In this document: piece after piece, positions 28,770-37,788 of the stretch
How positions within the stretch are numbered: position 1 is the stretch's first letter
How the letters are laid out: each line of letters begins with the position of its first letter
Assembly: GCF_015350795.1 (NCBI RefSeq)
Contig: NZ_JADKSH010000002.1
Span: 124,001-188,000 of the forward strand
Direction of reading: 5' to 3'
Source of the DNA: Microbacterium sp. VKM Ac-2870
Lineage (GTDB): Bacteria > Actinomycetota > Actinomycetes > Actinomycetales > Microbacteriaceae
DNA: 64,000 nt
Position numbers and translations under genes: made by a program
Notes under the pieces: generated by a model
Seen by the model: the letters and a program-made list of their open reading frames with translations, nothing else
The model's database searches: none
What the model was told of the DNA's origin: nothing

Positions 28770-28839
28770 GTCGTCGCGGATCACCGCGGCTCAGCAGGAC
28801 GAAGACAACTCAATACCGACCGGAAACGGTCAGCACATT

Positions 28840-28900
28840 GCAGGATCAGAACCTCTTCGGAGGGGACACCTCGGGGCGGAGGCCCGAGCACCGATCCTGC
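28840..28900 (+). promoter_or_regulatory. Three-way-junction-like RNA structure in the rpsM leader
   Basis: An 8-bp closing stem (28840-28847 with 28893-28900) encloses two hairpins: CCTC-TTCG-GAGG (28852-28863) and CTCGGG...CCCGAG (28870-28875 with 28883-28888). No T-run follows. It lies 33 bases ahead of the rpsM ATG, so it is a candidate ribosomal-protein autoregulatory site. Confidence 0.45.
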
Positions 28901-28932
28901 TTCACACCTCCACTACTCCTAGGAGAACCCGC

Positions 28933-29307
28933 ATGGCACGTCTTGCCGGCGTTGACATCCCGCGCGACAAGCGCGTGGTGATCGCCCTCACCTACATCTA
29001 CGGCATCGGCCGTACCCGTTCGGTCGAGATCCTGAAGGCCACCGAGATCGACGAGTCGATCCGCGTCAAGGACCTCTCCGACGACCAGCTGGTCGCGCTG
29101 CGCGACCACATCGAAGGCAACTACAAGGTGGAGGGTGACCTGCGCCGCGAGGTCGCCGCCGACATCCGCCGCAAGGTCGAGATCGGCTCGTACGAGGGCA
29201 TCCGTCACCGCCGCGGCCTGCCCGTGCGCGGTCAGCGCACCAAGACCAACGCGCGTACCCGCAAGGGCCCCAAGCGCACCGTCGCCGGCAAGAAGAAGGC
29301 GCGCTAA
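28933..29307 (+). CDS. rpsM: 30S ribosomal protein S13
   Basis: A 124-residue S13 of the 30S head forming bridge B1. [26 protein letters not shown] at the N-terminus and the basic tail [22 protein letters not shown] are conserved. AGGAGA precedes the ATG. It is followed by rpsK after 31 bases. Confidence 0.98.
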   Translation: MARLAGVDIPRDKRVVIALTYIYGIGRTRSVEILKATEIDESIRVKDLSDDQLVALRDHIEGNYKVEGDLRREVAADIRRKVEIGSYEGIRHRRGLPVRGQRTKTNARTRKGPKRTVAGKKKAR

Positions 29308-29338
29308 GGCGCGGCCCGGGATTTAGGAGAACCTGAAC

Positions 29339-29737
29339 ATGGCACAGGCCAAGACCGCCGCGCGCAAGCCGCGTCGCAAGGAAAAGAAGAACATCGCGCT
29401 GGGCCACGCCCACATCAAGTCGACGTTCAACAACACGATCGTCTCGATCACCGACCCGTCGGGCGCCGTCATCAGCTGGGCGTCGTCGGGTGGTGTGGGC
29501 TTCAAGGGCTCGCGCAAGTCGACCCCCTACGCCGCCGGCATGGCTGCCGAGTCGGCTGCCCGCCAGGCTGCCGAGCACGGCGTCAAGAAGGTGGACGTCT
29601 TCGTGAAGGGTCCCGGCTCGGGCCGCGAGACCGCGATCCGCTCGCTGCAGGCCGCCGGCCTCGAGGTGGGCTCGATCTCCGACGTCACCCCGCAGGCGCA
29701 CAACGGCTGCCGCCCGCCGAAGCGCCGCCGCGTCTGA
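29339..29737 (+). CDS. rpsK: 30S ribosomal protein S11
   Basis: A 132-residue S11 of the 30S platform with [25 protein letters not shown] and the C-terminal [22 protein letters not shown] lies ahead of the ATG. In many bacteria rpsD (S4) comes next; here rpoA follows after 137 bases, as in Streptomyces. Confidence 0.98.
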   Translation: MAQAKTAARKPRRKEKKNIALGHAHIKSTFNNTIVSITDPSGAVISWASSGGVGFKGSRKSTPYAAGMAAESAARQAAEHGVKKVDVFVKGPGSGRETAIRSLQAAGLEVGSISDVTPQAHNGCRPPKRRRV

Positions 29738-29874
29738 CCTCTCGACGAGCTCTGGGACCCTTCCGGTCTCAGAGCCGTCGTCGTCGGGGTCCCCGGCATC
29801 CGTCTTTTAATAACTCAACACCTCTTGTAATCGCACGTGTCATATAGCGGGCACGTGACGGAAAGGAACACATA

Positions 29875-30864
29875 GTGCTCATTGCACAGCGTCCCACTCT
29901 GACCGAGGAGAAGATCGGCGAGTTCCGCAGCCGCTTCGTCATCGAGCCGCTGGAGCCTGGCTTCGGCTACACGATCGGCAATGCGCTGCGTCGCAGCCTG
30001 CTCTCCTCGATCCCCGGCGCGGCTGTCACCAGCATCCGCATCGATGGTGTGCTGCACGAGTTCAGCACCATCCCCGGCGTGAAGGAGGATGTCACCGAGA
30101 TCATCCTCAACATCAAGCAGCTGGTGGTGTCGTCCGAGCGCGACGAGCCCATCACGGCGTACCTGCGCAAGACCGGCTCCGGCGAGGTCACCGCCGCCGA
30201 CATCTCCGCTCCGGCGGGTGTCGAGGTGCACAACCCCGAGCTGGTCATCGCGACGCTCAACGATTCGGCCAAGTTCGAGCTCGAGCTCACCATCGAGCGT
30301 GGCCGCGGCTATGTCTCGGCCACCCAGAACCGCAACGAGTACGCCGAGGCCGGTCAGATTCCGATCGACTCGATCTACTCGCCCGTTCTGAAGGTGTCGT
30401 ACCGCGTCGACGCGACGCGTGCCGGTGAGCGCACCGACTTCGACAAGCTCGTGCTGGACGTTGAGGCCAAGGCCTCGATCTCCCCGCGTGACGCCGTGGC
30501 ATCCGCCGGGCGCACGCTCACCGAGCTGTTCGGCCTCGCCCGCGAGCTGAACGTCGAGGCCGAAGGCATCGAGATCGGCCCCGCGCCGGTCGCCGAGGTT
30601 CTCACCAACGAGCTGTCGATGCCGATTGAGGATCTCGATCTGTCGGTGCGCTCGTACAACTGCCTCAAGCGCGAGGGCATCAACACGGTGTCCGAGCTGG
30701 TCGCTCTGTCGGAGACGCAGCTGATGAACATCCGCAACTTCGGTCAGAAGTCGGTGGACGAGGTGCGCGACAAGCTCGTGTCGCTCGGTCTGTCGCTGAA
30801 GGACTCGGTTCCCGGGTTCGACGGTGCGCACTTCTACGGCGGCTACGACGACGAGGCCCTCTGA
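29875..30864 (+). CDS. rpoA: RNA polymerase alpha subunit
   Basis: A 329-residue alpha subunit. The N-terminal dimerisation domain has [18 protein letters not shown] and ends near residue 235; the C-terminal DNA- and activator-binding domain follows a linker, with [19 protein letters not shown] and [14 protein letters not shown]. The start is GTG ([13 protein letters not shown]) preceded by AAAGGAA. The upstream gap of 137 bases is AT-richer than its surroundings (29806-29846) and may hold an additional promoter, although no clean -35/-10 pair is seen. Confidence 0.98.
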   Translation: MLIAQRPTLTEEKIGEFRSRFVIEPLEPGFGYTIGNALRRSLLSSIPGAAVTSIRIDGVLHEFSTIPGVKEDVTEIILNIKQLVVSSERDEPITAYLRKTGSGEVTAADISAPAGVEVHNPELVIATLNDSAKFELELTIERGRGYVSATQNRNEYAEAGQIPIDSIYSPVLKVSYRVDATRAGERTDFDKLVLDVEAKASISPRDAVASAGRTLTELFGLARELNVEAEGIEIGPAPVAEVLTNELSMPIEDLDLSVRSYNCLKREGINTVSELVALSETQLMNIRNFGQKSVDEVRDKLVSLGLSLKDSVPGFDGAHFYGGYDDEAL

Positions 30865-30945
30865 GCATCCGCGCTCAGAGCGTCACCACCTCTTCGCGGT
30901 CCGGCCCGACCGGTTCGCTGACACTTTCCATCTGGAGTAACTGAT

Positions 30946-31533
30946 ATGCCCAAGCCCACCAAGGGTCCCCGCCTCGGAGGCGGCCCCGCCCACGAGCGTC
31001 TGCTGCTGGCCAACCTGGCCTCGGCTCTGTTCACCCACAAGTCGATCACGACGACCGAGACCAAGGCCAAGCGCCTGCGTCCGCTCGCCGAGCGCATGGT
31101 CACCTTCGCCAAGCGCGGCGACCTGCACGCTCGCCGTCGCGTGCTGTCCGTGCTCGGCAACAAGGACGCCGTCCACGAGCTGTTCGCCGAGATCGCGCCG
31201 CTGGTCGCCGAGCGTGAGGGCGGCTACACCCGCATCACGAAGATCGGCAACCGCAAGGGCGACAACGCTCCCATGGCCGTGATCGAGCTGGTTCTCGAGC
31301 CCGTCACCCCGAAGCCGAAGTCGGCCAAGAAGTCTGCTGCTGCTGCTCCCGTTGCCACGCCCGTCAAGGACGAGGACGCTGCCGAAGAGGCCGCGACCGA
31401 GGCCGTCGCCGAGGCTGACGCGACGCAGGATGCCGCGGCTGAGGTCGCCACGGACGACGCCGCTGCTGCGGGCGCCGAGTCGCCCGAGGAAGGCGCAGCC
31501 GCTGAGGCCGCGGCCGAGGACGCCGCCAAGTAA
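30946..31533 (+). CDS. rplQ: 50S ribosomal protein L17 with acidic C-terminal extension
   Basis: A 195-residue L17 (typical 115-130). The core [25 protein letters not shown] to about residue 122 is normal. The remaining 70 or so residues are an Ala/Glu/Asp-rich disordered tail of opposite charge to the basic extensions on L15 and S17. It is the last gene of the alpha cluster, closed by a strong terminator. Confidence 0.95.
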   Translation: MPKPTKGPRLGGGPAHERLLLANLASALFTHKSITTTETKAKRLRPLAERMVTFAKRGDLHARRRVLSVLGNKDAVHELFAEIAPLVAEREGGYTRITKIGNRKGDNAPMAVIELVLEPVTPKPKSAKKSAAAAPVATPVKDEDAAEEAATEAVAEADATQDAAAEVATDDAAAAGAESPEEGAAAEAAAEDAAK

Positions 31534-31548
31534 GGCTGACCCGCTGTC

Positions 31549-31584
31549 AGAGAGGCCCGCACCCTTCGGGGTGCGGGCCTCTCT
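31549..31584 (+). terminator. Terminator of the alpha operon
   Basis: A 16-bp perfect stem (31549-31564 with 31569-31584) capped by a TTCG tetraloop, following rplQ. There is no long T-run, but the stem is very stable. Confidence 0.8.
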
Positions 31585-31602
31585 GCGTGGGACGGTCGCC
31601 GC

Positions 31603-31608
31603 TACAGT
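31603..31608 (+). promoter_or_regulatory. -10 box for a leaderless transcript (GNAT gene)
   Basis: TACAGT is followed by six bases and then the GTG start at 31615; no ribosome-binding site is visible. This spacing places the transcript start on the start codon. Confidence 0.5.
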
Positions 31609-31614
31609 GGCGGG

Positions 31615-32727
31615 GTGAGCGAGCTGACCGAACGCTTGAGCCCGTCCGAGCGCCCGAGCCTGCGTGAAAGAATCGAGCAGTTGCGCCGCCGGCTCGGCGT
31701 CGTCGACGGGCCGGTGTTGCCGCGGCATCCGCAGGTCGCCTCGTGGCGCACCGCCACCGCCGACGACATCGACGCCATCCATGCCGTCACGGCCGCCGTC
31801 GATCGGCGTGACCACCCGAGTTGGACGACGCCGCGCGAGGAGATCGCCGACAGCTTCGATCTGCCGCACATCGACCACTCGCGCGACACCGTGCTCGCGC
31901 TGGATGCCGCGGGTGAGGTGATCGCCGTCGGCAGTGCGTTTCTGCACCCCGCCCAGGCCGGCGCGCTGACCGTCACCCTGTCGGGCGCGGTGCAGCCGGA
32001 GCTGTGGCATCGCGGCATCGGCACCGCCGTGTTCGGATGGCAGTGCGCACGGGGTCTCGAGCAGTTGGCGGAAGGGGCGGCGACGCTGCCCTCCGAGGTC
32101 GACGAGTGGACCGCCGACCTGAAGGTCTACGCGGCGGAGTCCAACATCGCGCACCAGCGCCTTGCTCAGGCCCGCGGATTCGCACCGGAGCGGTGGTTCG
32201 CCACGATGATGCGCGAGCTCACCGCCGACGCTCCCGACGTGGGGCTGCCGGTGGATGCCGAGACGCGCGGCATGCGCGTGATCGAGTACACCCGTGACCG
32301 CGACGACGATGTGCGCCTCGCGCGCAACGACGCTTTCCGCGATCACTGGGGGAGTCTGCCGAGCGCGCCGGAATCGTGGGCGAAGTTCGTCGGCGGCGAG
32401 TTCTTCCGTCCCGACCTGTCGCGCCTCGTCGTCGATGCCGACGGGCGGATCGCCGCCTTCTGTCTGGCCTCCGTCATCGAGGATGATTGGGAGTCGCTCG
32501 GGGTACCCCACGCGTACATCGATCTCATCGGCGTCGTGCGGGCGCACCGCAAGCGGGGACTCGCGCCGGCCGTGGTCGCGGCGACCCTGCGGGCCATTGC
32601 CGCGGCCGACCTGGACAGGGCGGTGCTCGACGTCGACACCGACAGTCCGACCGGCGCGAACACCCTGTACGAACGACTCGGCTTCGTCGCCGATGAGCGA
32701 TCGGTCGCACTGGTCGCTCGCGCGTGA
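31615..32727 (+). CDS. Tandem GNAT N-acetyltransferase
   Basis: A 370-residue protein with two GNAT folds. The first lies about residues 40-200 (AVGSAFLHPAQ, HRGIGTAVFGWQCARGLEQ) and the second about 215-370, ending with the acetyl-CoA loop VVRAHRKRGLAPAVVAATLRAI and TDSPTGANTLYERLGF. The second half keeps the R/Q-x-x-G-x-G/A loop better. The substrate is unknown; two-domain GNATs include mycothiol synthase, but motifs specific to MshD are not obvious, so this is left generic. The start is GTG, likely leaderless. It follows the alpha-operon terminator and converges on the acyltransferase gene. Confidence 0.85.
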   Translation: MSELTERLSPSERPSLRERIEQLRRRLGVVDGPVLPRHPQVASWRTATADDIDAIHAVTAAVDRRDHPSWTTPREEIADSFDLPHIDHSRDTVLALDAAGEVIAVGSAFLHPAQAGALTVTLSGAVQPELWHRGIGTAVFGWQCARGLEQLAEGAATLPSEVDEWTADLKVYAAESNIAHQRLAQARGFAPERWFATMMRELTADAPDVGLPVDAETRGMRVIEYTRDRDDDVRLARNDAFRDHWGSLPSAPESWAKFVGGEFFRPDLSRLVVDADGRIAAFCLASVIEDDWESLGVPHAYIDLIGVVRAHRKRGLAPAVVAATLRAIAAADLDRAVLDVDTDSPTGANTLYERLGFVADERSVALVARA

Positions 32728-32746
32728 GGCGGCCGGGCCGAGCCTC

Positions 32747-34705
32747 TCAGCGTTGCGGTGCGGGCGCCCCCGACGGAACGAGCGCGTGAGACGCGGCCCA
32801 GCGGATGAGCTGCACCTGGTAGCGCACCTCGGCGTGCTGGTTCTCGACGGCATCCACGGCGCCGGCAACGGTGTCGGCGTAGATCCGGCCACCGGACTCG
32901 CCGGGATGCACCTCGTCGCCGGCGAGCAGATCGGTATGGCCGGCGATGGCCCGCGACCAGTCGGCGATGATGACGCCGGGGTGACTGGCGGCGAACGCCG
33001 TGAGGTCGCGGTTGACGCCGTCGATCCAGTCGCGAGGAGCGAACGCCGTCACGAGCACGAGGGTGCGGTCGCGACCGGTGCGGTCGTAGATGTCTTGCAG
33101 GGCCTCGCCATCGACCGGACCGTTGGTCCCGAGGCCCACCACGACGTAGTCGCGCAGGGCTCCGTCGGCGGCCATCCGGTCGATGATCTCCTTGCCTGCC
33201 CACAGCGATCGGGACACCTCCGCGTCGACCTGGATGCCGGGAAACTGTTCGAGCAGTCCGGGCGCCGAGGCCAGCATCACGGAGTCGCCGACTGCCGTCA
33301 CGCGGTCTCCGGAGACGGAGACGGGCGGTGGCGGCAGGGGTTCGCCGTCGGGGCCCTCCGTGGCGGTCGGCGTCGGCGACCCGGCGGCCGCATCCGACGT
33401 CGCCGGTGACGGCGACGGTGTCGCGGATGCCGCGTCGAGCGCGCGCTGGCCCGCTTCGACGACGGCTTCACTCGAGCTCACCGCGGGTGCCGTGGCCACT
33501 GCCGCCGTCGTTCCGCCGAGGACCAGTGCGGCGACGCTCAGGCTCGCCAACGCACCGAAGCGTCGTGCCGGCGTCGAGCGCAGACGGTGTCCGAGCGCTC
33601 GCGCGGAGGCGCGGAAGCCGAGCCGTCGTATCGGCTGCTCGAGCAGCCGGTACGACGCGGCCGAGATGACCAGTGTCAACAGTGCCGCAGCGGCGCCGAC
33701 CGGCACGGGAACGCGCGTGTCGACGAACGTTCCGTCGGCCGCGAGGGACAGCAGGACGACGATCGGCCAGTGCCAGAGGTAGATGCCGTACGAGCGCTCT
33801 CCGATCCATCGCAGCGGCTGCGCGTCGAGGGCGCGGCCGAACCACGAGCCGGTCATCGTGGCGGCCGCGATCGCTACGGCGGTCAGGGCGCTCGCCGCCA
33901 GCGGGATCGCCGGGTACGCGCGCTCGCCGCCGTCCACCACGCTCACCACGACGATCCCGACGATGCTCGCCCCGCCGATCACCGCGCTCCATGCCGGGCC
34001 CACGCCCGCGATCGAAGGTCGGGCATCCGCACCCCAGGCCGAACGGTTCGCGAGGGCGAAGGCGAGCGCCACACCGAGGAGCAACCCGAACGCGTGAGTA
34101 TCGGTGCCGTAGTAGGCGCGGGTGAGTCCGCCGCCGGTGCCGACGATCTGCAGCGCCCACACGGCGGACGCGGCAGCGACGAGCCCTGCCGCTGCCGCCC
34201 GTGCCGCACGCCCACGAACGAACAGGAACAGGGGCAGCAGCAGAGGCCACACGACGTAGAACTGCTCTTCGAGCGCGAGCGACCAGAGGTTGCGCAGCAG
34301 CTCGGGCTGACTGCTGCCGAAGTACGAAGCTCCCGTGGCGATCGATGCCCAGTTGTAGGAGAAGGTGATCGCGCCCAGCACTTGGCGACCGAGGCCGAGC
34401 AGCACGTCGCCGCCGAGCAGCCACGCGCAGCTCGCGCTGACGGTGACCACGACTGCGAGCGCCGGCAGGAGTCGCCGTGCGCGCCGTACCCAGAACGACC
34501 GCAGGGCCACAGCACCGGTCGCCGCGTGCTCGCGCAGCAGGAGCGAGGTGATCAGGAAGCCGGAGATCACGAAGAAGACGTCCACGCCCACGAACCCGCT
34601 GCGCAGAAACGACTGCGGAAACAGGTGATAGACGACAACGAGCGCGACAGCGATCGCCCGCAGGCCGTCGAGGCCCGCGAAGCGCGGCGCGGAAGGTCTG
34701 GTCAT
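32747..34705 (-). CDS. OafA/YrhL-type acyltransferase with C-terminal SGNH domain
   Basis: A 652-residue membrane O-acyltransferase. About eleven membrane helices (acyltransferase-3 fold) begin with APRFAGLDGLRAIAVALVVVYH and contain the family hallmark FFVISGFLITSLLL and the FYVVWPLLLP segment. After a Ser/Thr/Pro linker the C-terminal SGNH hydrolase-like domain (about residues 490-640) has GDSVM, GLGTNG and the DEVHP catalytic Asp-His pair. Such OatA-like fusions move acetyl groups across the membrane onto peptidoglycan or polysaccharide; the acceptor here is unknown. The start at 34705 (MTRPSAPRF) is chosen over an upstream extension of 20 non-family residues. There is no clear ribosome-binding site. 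Confidence 0.9.
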   Translation of the reverse strand: MTRPSAPRFAGLDGLRAIAVALVVVYHLFPQSFLRSGFVGVDVFFVISGFLITSLLLREHAATGAVALRSFWVRRARRLLPALAVVVTVSASCAWLLGGDVLLGLGRQVLGAITFSYNWASIATGASYFGSSQPELLRNLWSLALEEQFYVVWPLLLPLFLFVRGRAARAAAAGLVAAASAVWALQIVGTGGGLTRAYYGTDTHAFGLLLGVALAFALANRSAWGADARPSIAGVGPAWSAVIGGASIVGIVVVSVVDGGERAYPAIPLAASALTAVAIAAATMTGSWFGRALDAQPLRWIGERSYGIYLWHWPIVVLLSLAADGTFVDTRVPVPVGAAAALLTLVISAASYRLLEQPIRRLGFRASARALGHRLRSTPARRFGALASLSVAALVLGGTTAAVATAPAVSSSEAVVEAGQRALDAASATPSPSPATSDAAAGSPTPTATEGPDGEPLPPPPVSVSGDRVTAVGDSVMLASAPGLLEQFPGIQVDAEVSRSLWAGKEIIDRMAADGALRDYVVVGLGTNGPVDGEALQDIYDRTGRDRTLVLVTAFAPRDWIDGVNRDLTAFAASHPGVIIADWSRAIAGHTDLLAGDEVHPGESGGRIYADTVAGAVDAVENQHAEVRYQVQLIRWAASHALVPSGAPAPQR

Positions 34706-34815
34706 GGCAGGGGAGATGATGATCCGGAGGCGGGTGAGGGCGCGGCGGGCACAGCGACACGGCACGCGCCGGTGTCCCAGTGTACGTTCCGCGCCTGGGC
34801 GGTGCGGCGGTGCGT

Positions 34816-34821
34816 CAGACT
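34816..34821 (+). promoter_or_regulatory. -10 box for a leaderless transcript (PfkB gene)
   Basis: CAGACT lies six bases before the ATG at 34828, and no ribosome-binding site is visible. Confidence 0.45.
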
Positions 34822-34827
34822 GGGAAC

Positions 34828-35724
34828 ATGGACCCGGACGTGCTGGTGATAGGCGAAGCTCTGATCGACATCGTCGACACCGACGACGGCGATCGCGAAC
34901 TGGTCGGCGGCAGTCCCGCCAACGTCGCCGTGGGCCTCGCGCGCCAGGGGCACGACGTGCGTCTGCTCACCCGGATCGGCCGTGATCCGCGCGGGGAGAG
35001 CATCGCCGCTCAGGTCTCCGCGTCGGGCGCTACCATCGACGAACAGTCGTGGACGGATGCCCCGACCTCCACCGCCCGCGCCCGACTGCGCGCCGACGGC
35101 TCGGCCGAGTACGACTTCGCGATCGACTGGGCCGTTCCCACTGTGCCCGTCGCGGGGCTTCGTGTCGTGCACACCGGCTCGATCGCGCTGTTTCTCGAAC
35201 CGGGTGCCAGCACGGTCGCGACGGTACTGCGCGCGGCTGCTGATAGCGGCTCGGCGCTCGTCACCCTCGACCCGAACATCCGCCCCGCCCTCGTGGGCGC
35301 CCATGAGACGGCCCTCGCCCGGTTCGCTCAGGCTGCGGCATCCGCCGATCTCGTCAAGCTCAGCGACGAAGACGCGCAGTGGCTCTACCCCGACCTGGGC
35401 GAAGAGCAGGTGCTGCATCAGATCGCGTCGTACGGCCCGCGTCTGGTCGTGCTGACGCGGGGCCGTTCGGGCGCGATGGGCCTCGGCCCCGCCGGCGTCG
35501 CCGAGGTCGCCGCGCTGCCGGTGACGGTGGCCGACACCATCGGAGCCGGCGACGCCTACATGGCGAGCCTCATCTCGAGTGCGCTGGACGATCCGGCGAT
35601 CTTCGAAGATCCCGACCTCTTCGTCGCCGCGCTGCATCGCGCCGCGGTCACCGCGGGGATCACCGTGTCGCGCGCGGGAGCCAACCCGCCGACCCGGGCA
35701 GAAGTCGACGCCCGCATCGCCTGA
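34828..35724 (+). CDS. PfkB-family carbohydrate kinase
   Basis: A 298-residue sugar or nucleoside kinase of the ribokinase/fructokinase family. It starts VLVIGEALIDIV, has the first PfkB signature GGSPANVAVGLARQGHDV near residue 30, and the second signature with catalytic Asp in DTIGAGDAYMA near residue 235. The profile looks most like bacterial fructokinases, but the substrate cannot be fixed from sequence. The ATG at 34828 begins the family core; the frame extends upstream without family sequence. Probably leaderless. It is 45 bases upstream of the ABM gene. Confidence 0.88.
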   Translation: MDPDVLVIGEALIDIVDTDDGDRELVGGSPANVAVGLARQGHDVRLLTRIGRDPRGESIAAQVSASGATIDEQSWTDAPTSTARARLRADGSAEYDFAIDWAVPTVPVAGLRVVHTGSIALFLEPGASTVATVLRAAADSGSALVTLDPNIRPALVGAHETALARFAQAAASADLVKLSDEDAQWLYPDLGEEQVLHQIASYGPRLVVLTRGRSGAMGLGPAGVAEVAALPVTVADTIGAGDAYMASLISSALDDPAIFEDPDLFVAALHRAAVTAGITVSRAGANPPTRAEVDARIA

Positions 35725-35769
35725 GCGCGGCGCTCGCTCGCCGTCACACCCCATCGAGAGGAAAAACCC

Positions 35770-36081
35770 ATGACTGTTGTCGTCACCGCCGTGTTCCAGC
35801 CCCGCGAAGGCCAGCGCGACGCCCTCATCGCCGCACTCGTGCCTGCCATGAACGCCGTCCACGCCGAGAACGGCTGCCTGCTCTACGCGATCCACGCCGC
35901 AACGGACGGCACGGTGGTCATGATCGAGAAATGGGCCGATGCTGCTGCGCTCGCCGCACACGCGCAGGGCTCCGCCGTCGCGGCCCTCCAAGAGGCCGTC
36001 ACGCCTCTGGTCACCGGACCGGCTACCGTCGTCACGATGACGCCGGTGCCGGCCGGCACCGAGTCGCAAGGCGCGCTCTGA
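35770..36081 (+). CDS. ABM-domain (antibiotic biosynthesis monooxygenase-like) protein
   Basis: A 103-residue protein with a single ferredoxin-like ABM domain: VVVTAVFQPREGQRDALIAAL, an N-G-C-L-L-Y strand and VMIEKWADAAALAAHAQG. ABM proteins include YgiN-type quinol oxidases and haem-degrading enzymes; the exact activity cannot be told. GAGAGGAAA precedes the ATG. Two bases separate its stop from truA, so it is probably co-transcribed with it. Confidence 0.85.
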   Translation: MTVVVTAVFQPREGQRDALIAALVPAMNAVHAENGCLLYAIHAATDGTVVMIEKWADAAALAAHAQGSAVAALQEAVTPLVTGPATVVTMTPVPAGTESQGAL

Positions 36082-36083
36082 GC

Positions 36084-36974
36084 GTGCGCCTTCGGCTGGA
36101 TCTCTCGTACGACGGCACGGCCTTTCGCGGCTGGGCACGCCAGCCGAGCCTGCGCACCGTGCAGGGAACGCTCGAGACGGCCCTGGCTCGAGTCATCGGC
36201 GGAGATCCGCAATTGGTCGTGGCCGGCCGGACGGATGCCGGCGTGCACGCCTCCGGTCAGGTCGCCCACCTCGACCTGACCGATTCTCAGCAGGAGCGTC
36301 TCGCCCAGAGCCGCGCGGGCACCGCCGATGCGCTCGCCGCACGCGTGAACGGTGTGCTGGGCCCGTACCCGGATGTCGCGGTGCGCCGCTCCGCGGTCGC
36401 CGCGCCCGGTTTCGACGCCCGGTTCTCGGCCGTCTGGCGGCGCTACGAGTACCGCATCGCCGATCGTCAGACCGGCTATGACCCGCTCGAACGACTGCGC
36501 ACGACATGGGTGAAGGCCGACCTGGACCTGGCTGCGATGGATGCCGCCGCGCGCTCGTTGATCGGGCTGCATGACTTCGCCGCCTATTGCAAGTGGCGCG
36601 AGGGGGCGACGACGATCCGCACGCTGCTCGACTTCGGCTGGCGCCGGGATGATCGCGGCATCCTCGTGGCGCAGGTCAAGGCCGACGCGTTCTGCCACAG
36701 CATGGTGCGCGCGCTCGTGGGCGCCTGCGTGGCCGTCGGCGAGGGACGGATGGCGGTGTCGGCCGCAGCCGACATCCGCGACGAGGGGGTGCGCACGAGC
36801 GATATCAAAGTTCTCGCGGCGCGAGGATTGACGCTCACCGAGGTGGGCTACCCGACCGACGACCTGCTCGCCGCCCGGGCCGATCAGACCCGAGCGCGCC
36901 GCAGCCTCGACGGCGACGGAGAAGGAGCACCTGTCACTGTCGAAACGGAGCAGATTCCAAGGACGCGCGCCTAG
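36084..36974 (+). CDS. truA: tRNA pseudouridine(38-40) synthase
   Basis: A 296-residue TruA. The catalytic Asp is in GRTDAGVHASGQVAHLD (about residue 55), with RLRLDLSYDGTAFRGWARQP at the N-terminus and FCHSMVRALVGACVAVGEGRM near the C-terminus. It modifies the anticodon stem-loop of tRNAs. The GTG at 36084 gives the family start; longer frames run inside the ABM gene. In many actinobacteria truA directly follows rplQ; here 4.5 kb of other genes intervene. Confidence 0.95.
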   Translation: MRLRLDLSYDGTAFRGWARQPSLRTVQGTLETALARVIGGDPQLVVAGRTDAGVHASGQVAHLDLTDSQQERLAQSRAGTADALAARVNGVLGPYPDVAVRRSAVAAPGFDARFSAVWRRYEYRIADRQTGYDPLERLRTTWVKADLDLAAMDAAARSLIGLHDFAAYCKWREGATTIRTLLDFGWRRDDRGILVAQVKADAFCHSMVRALVGACVAVGEGRMAVSAAADIRDEGVRTSDIKVLAARGLTLTEVGYPTDDLLAARADQTRARRSLDGDGEGAPVTVETEQIPRTRA

Positions 36975-36998
36975 GCTGAGAGGGACGGAAGGCGGGGG

Positions 36999-37694
36999 AT
37001 GAAGGTCATCTCGTACAACCTCAACAAGCACAAGGCGATCGGCGAGCTGGATGAGCTGGTCGAGTCGATGGGCGCAGACGTCCTGTGCCTTCAGGAAGCG
37101 GTCTCGGACGACCTGCCGGAACAGATCGGTGATCTGCACCTCGCCGAAGCGACGAGCCGCAACCGACTCGGGCTCGCGCTGTACTACCGGCGGAGCATCT
37201 TCGAAGCCCGTGAGGTGCGTGCCCTGGCGCTGAAGAAGTCACTGCACGATCGTGTGCTCAAGCCGGCCGAAGAGCGGATGCTCGCGGTGCGCCTCTACGA
37301 CATCGACCTCGGCCGCGAGGTCATCGTCGCGAGCTTCCACGCGGCTCCGCTCACGGCGCTCAACTCCTTGCGCCGCAAGCAGATCCAGGCGGCGCTCGAA
37401 GAGCTCTCCAGCCTCGGTCCCGACCTGCCGATCCTCATGGTGGGCGACTACAACTACCCGGTTTTCAAAGAGAACCTCGGCCAGCACGTGCGCGATGCGG
37501 GCTACGAACTCACTCTCAGCGATGCGCGCACCTACACCCGGTACAAGTTCTTCCGCGGGCACTACGACTTCGCGACGAGCGTCGGTTTCGACATCGACAC
37601 GGTCACGACCCTGCCGCAGGGACGCAGCGACCACCTGCCGATCCTCGTCACCGCGGAGCCGAAGGCGCTCGCGCCGGCATCCGACGCCGGCTAG
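36999..37694 (+). CDS. Endonuclease/exonuclease/phosphatase (EEP) family protein
   Basis: A 231-residue EEP-fold metal-dependent hydrolase. Key residues of the family are visible: Asn in SYNLNKH, Glu in CLQEA, His in SFHAAP, Asp and Asn in MVGDYNYP, and the terminal Asp-His in GRSDHLPI. Substrates in this family range from DNA to phosphoinositides and RNA caps, so none is assigned. No signal peptide, hence cytosolic. GGAAGG lies upstream of the ATG; a TAGGCT at the truA stop may be its -10. Confidence 0.85.
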   Translation: MKVISYNLNKHKAIGELDELVESMGADVLCLQEAVSDDLPEQIGDLHLAEATSRNRLGLALYYRRSIFEAREVRALALKKSLHDRVLKPAEERMLAVRLYDIDLGREVIVASFHAAPLTALNSLRRKQIQAALEELSSLGPDLPILMVGDYNYPVFKENLGQHVRDAGYELTLSDARTYTRYKFFRGHYDFATSVGFDIDTVTTLPQGRSDHLPILVTAEPKALAPASDAG

Positions 37695-37788
37695 TATCTC
37701 GCGCGGTTTGACCCGGCGCGCGGGCCGACGGCCGGTGCGGGCGGCGCAGTAGCGTGGGTGGACGCCGATCCCAACGGAGGGATGCACC

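Noticed and set aside
29820..29848. Promoter TTGTAA...CATATA upstream of rpoA
   Set aside because: The spacer between the boxes is only about 10 bases, too short for a functional promoter; kept only as a remark.
31615..32727. Mycothiol synthase (MshD)
   Set aside because: Two GNAT domains fit, but I could not see MshD-specific signatures, so the function was left open.
33587..34849. Plus-strand frame opposite the acyltransferase gene
   Set aside because: Shadow frame; the minus strand has a complete acyltransferase-3 plus SGNH protein.
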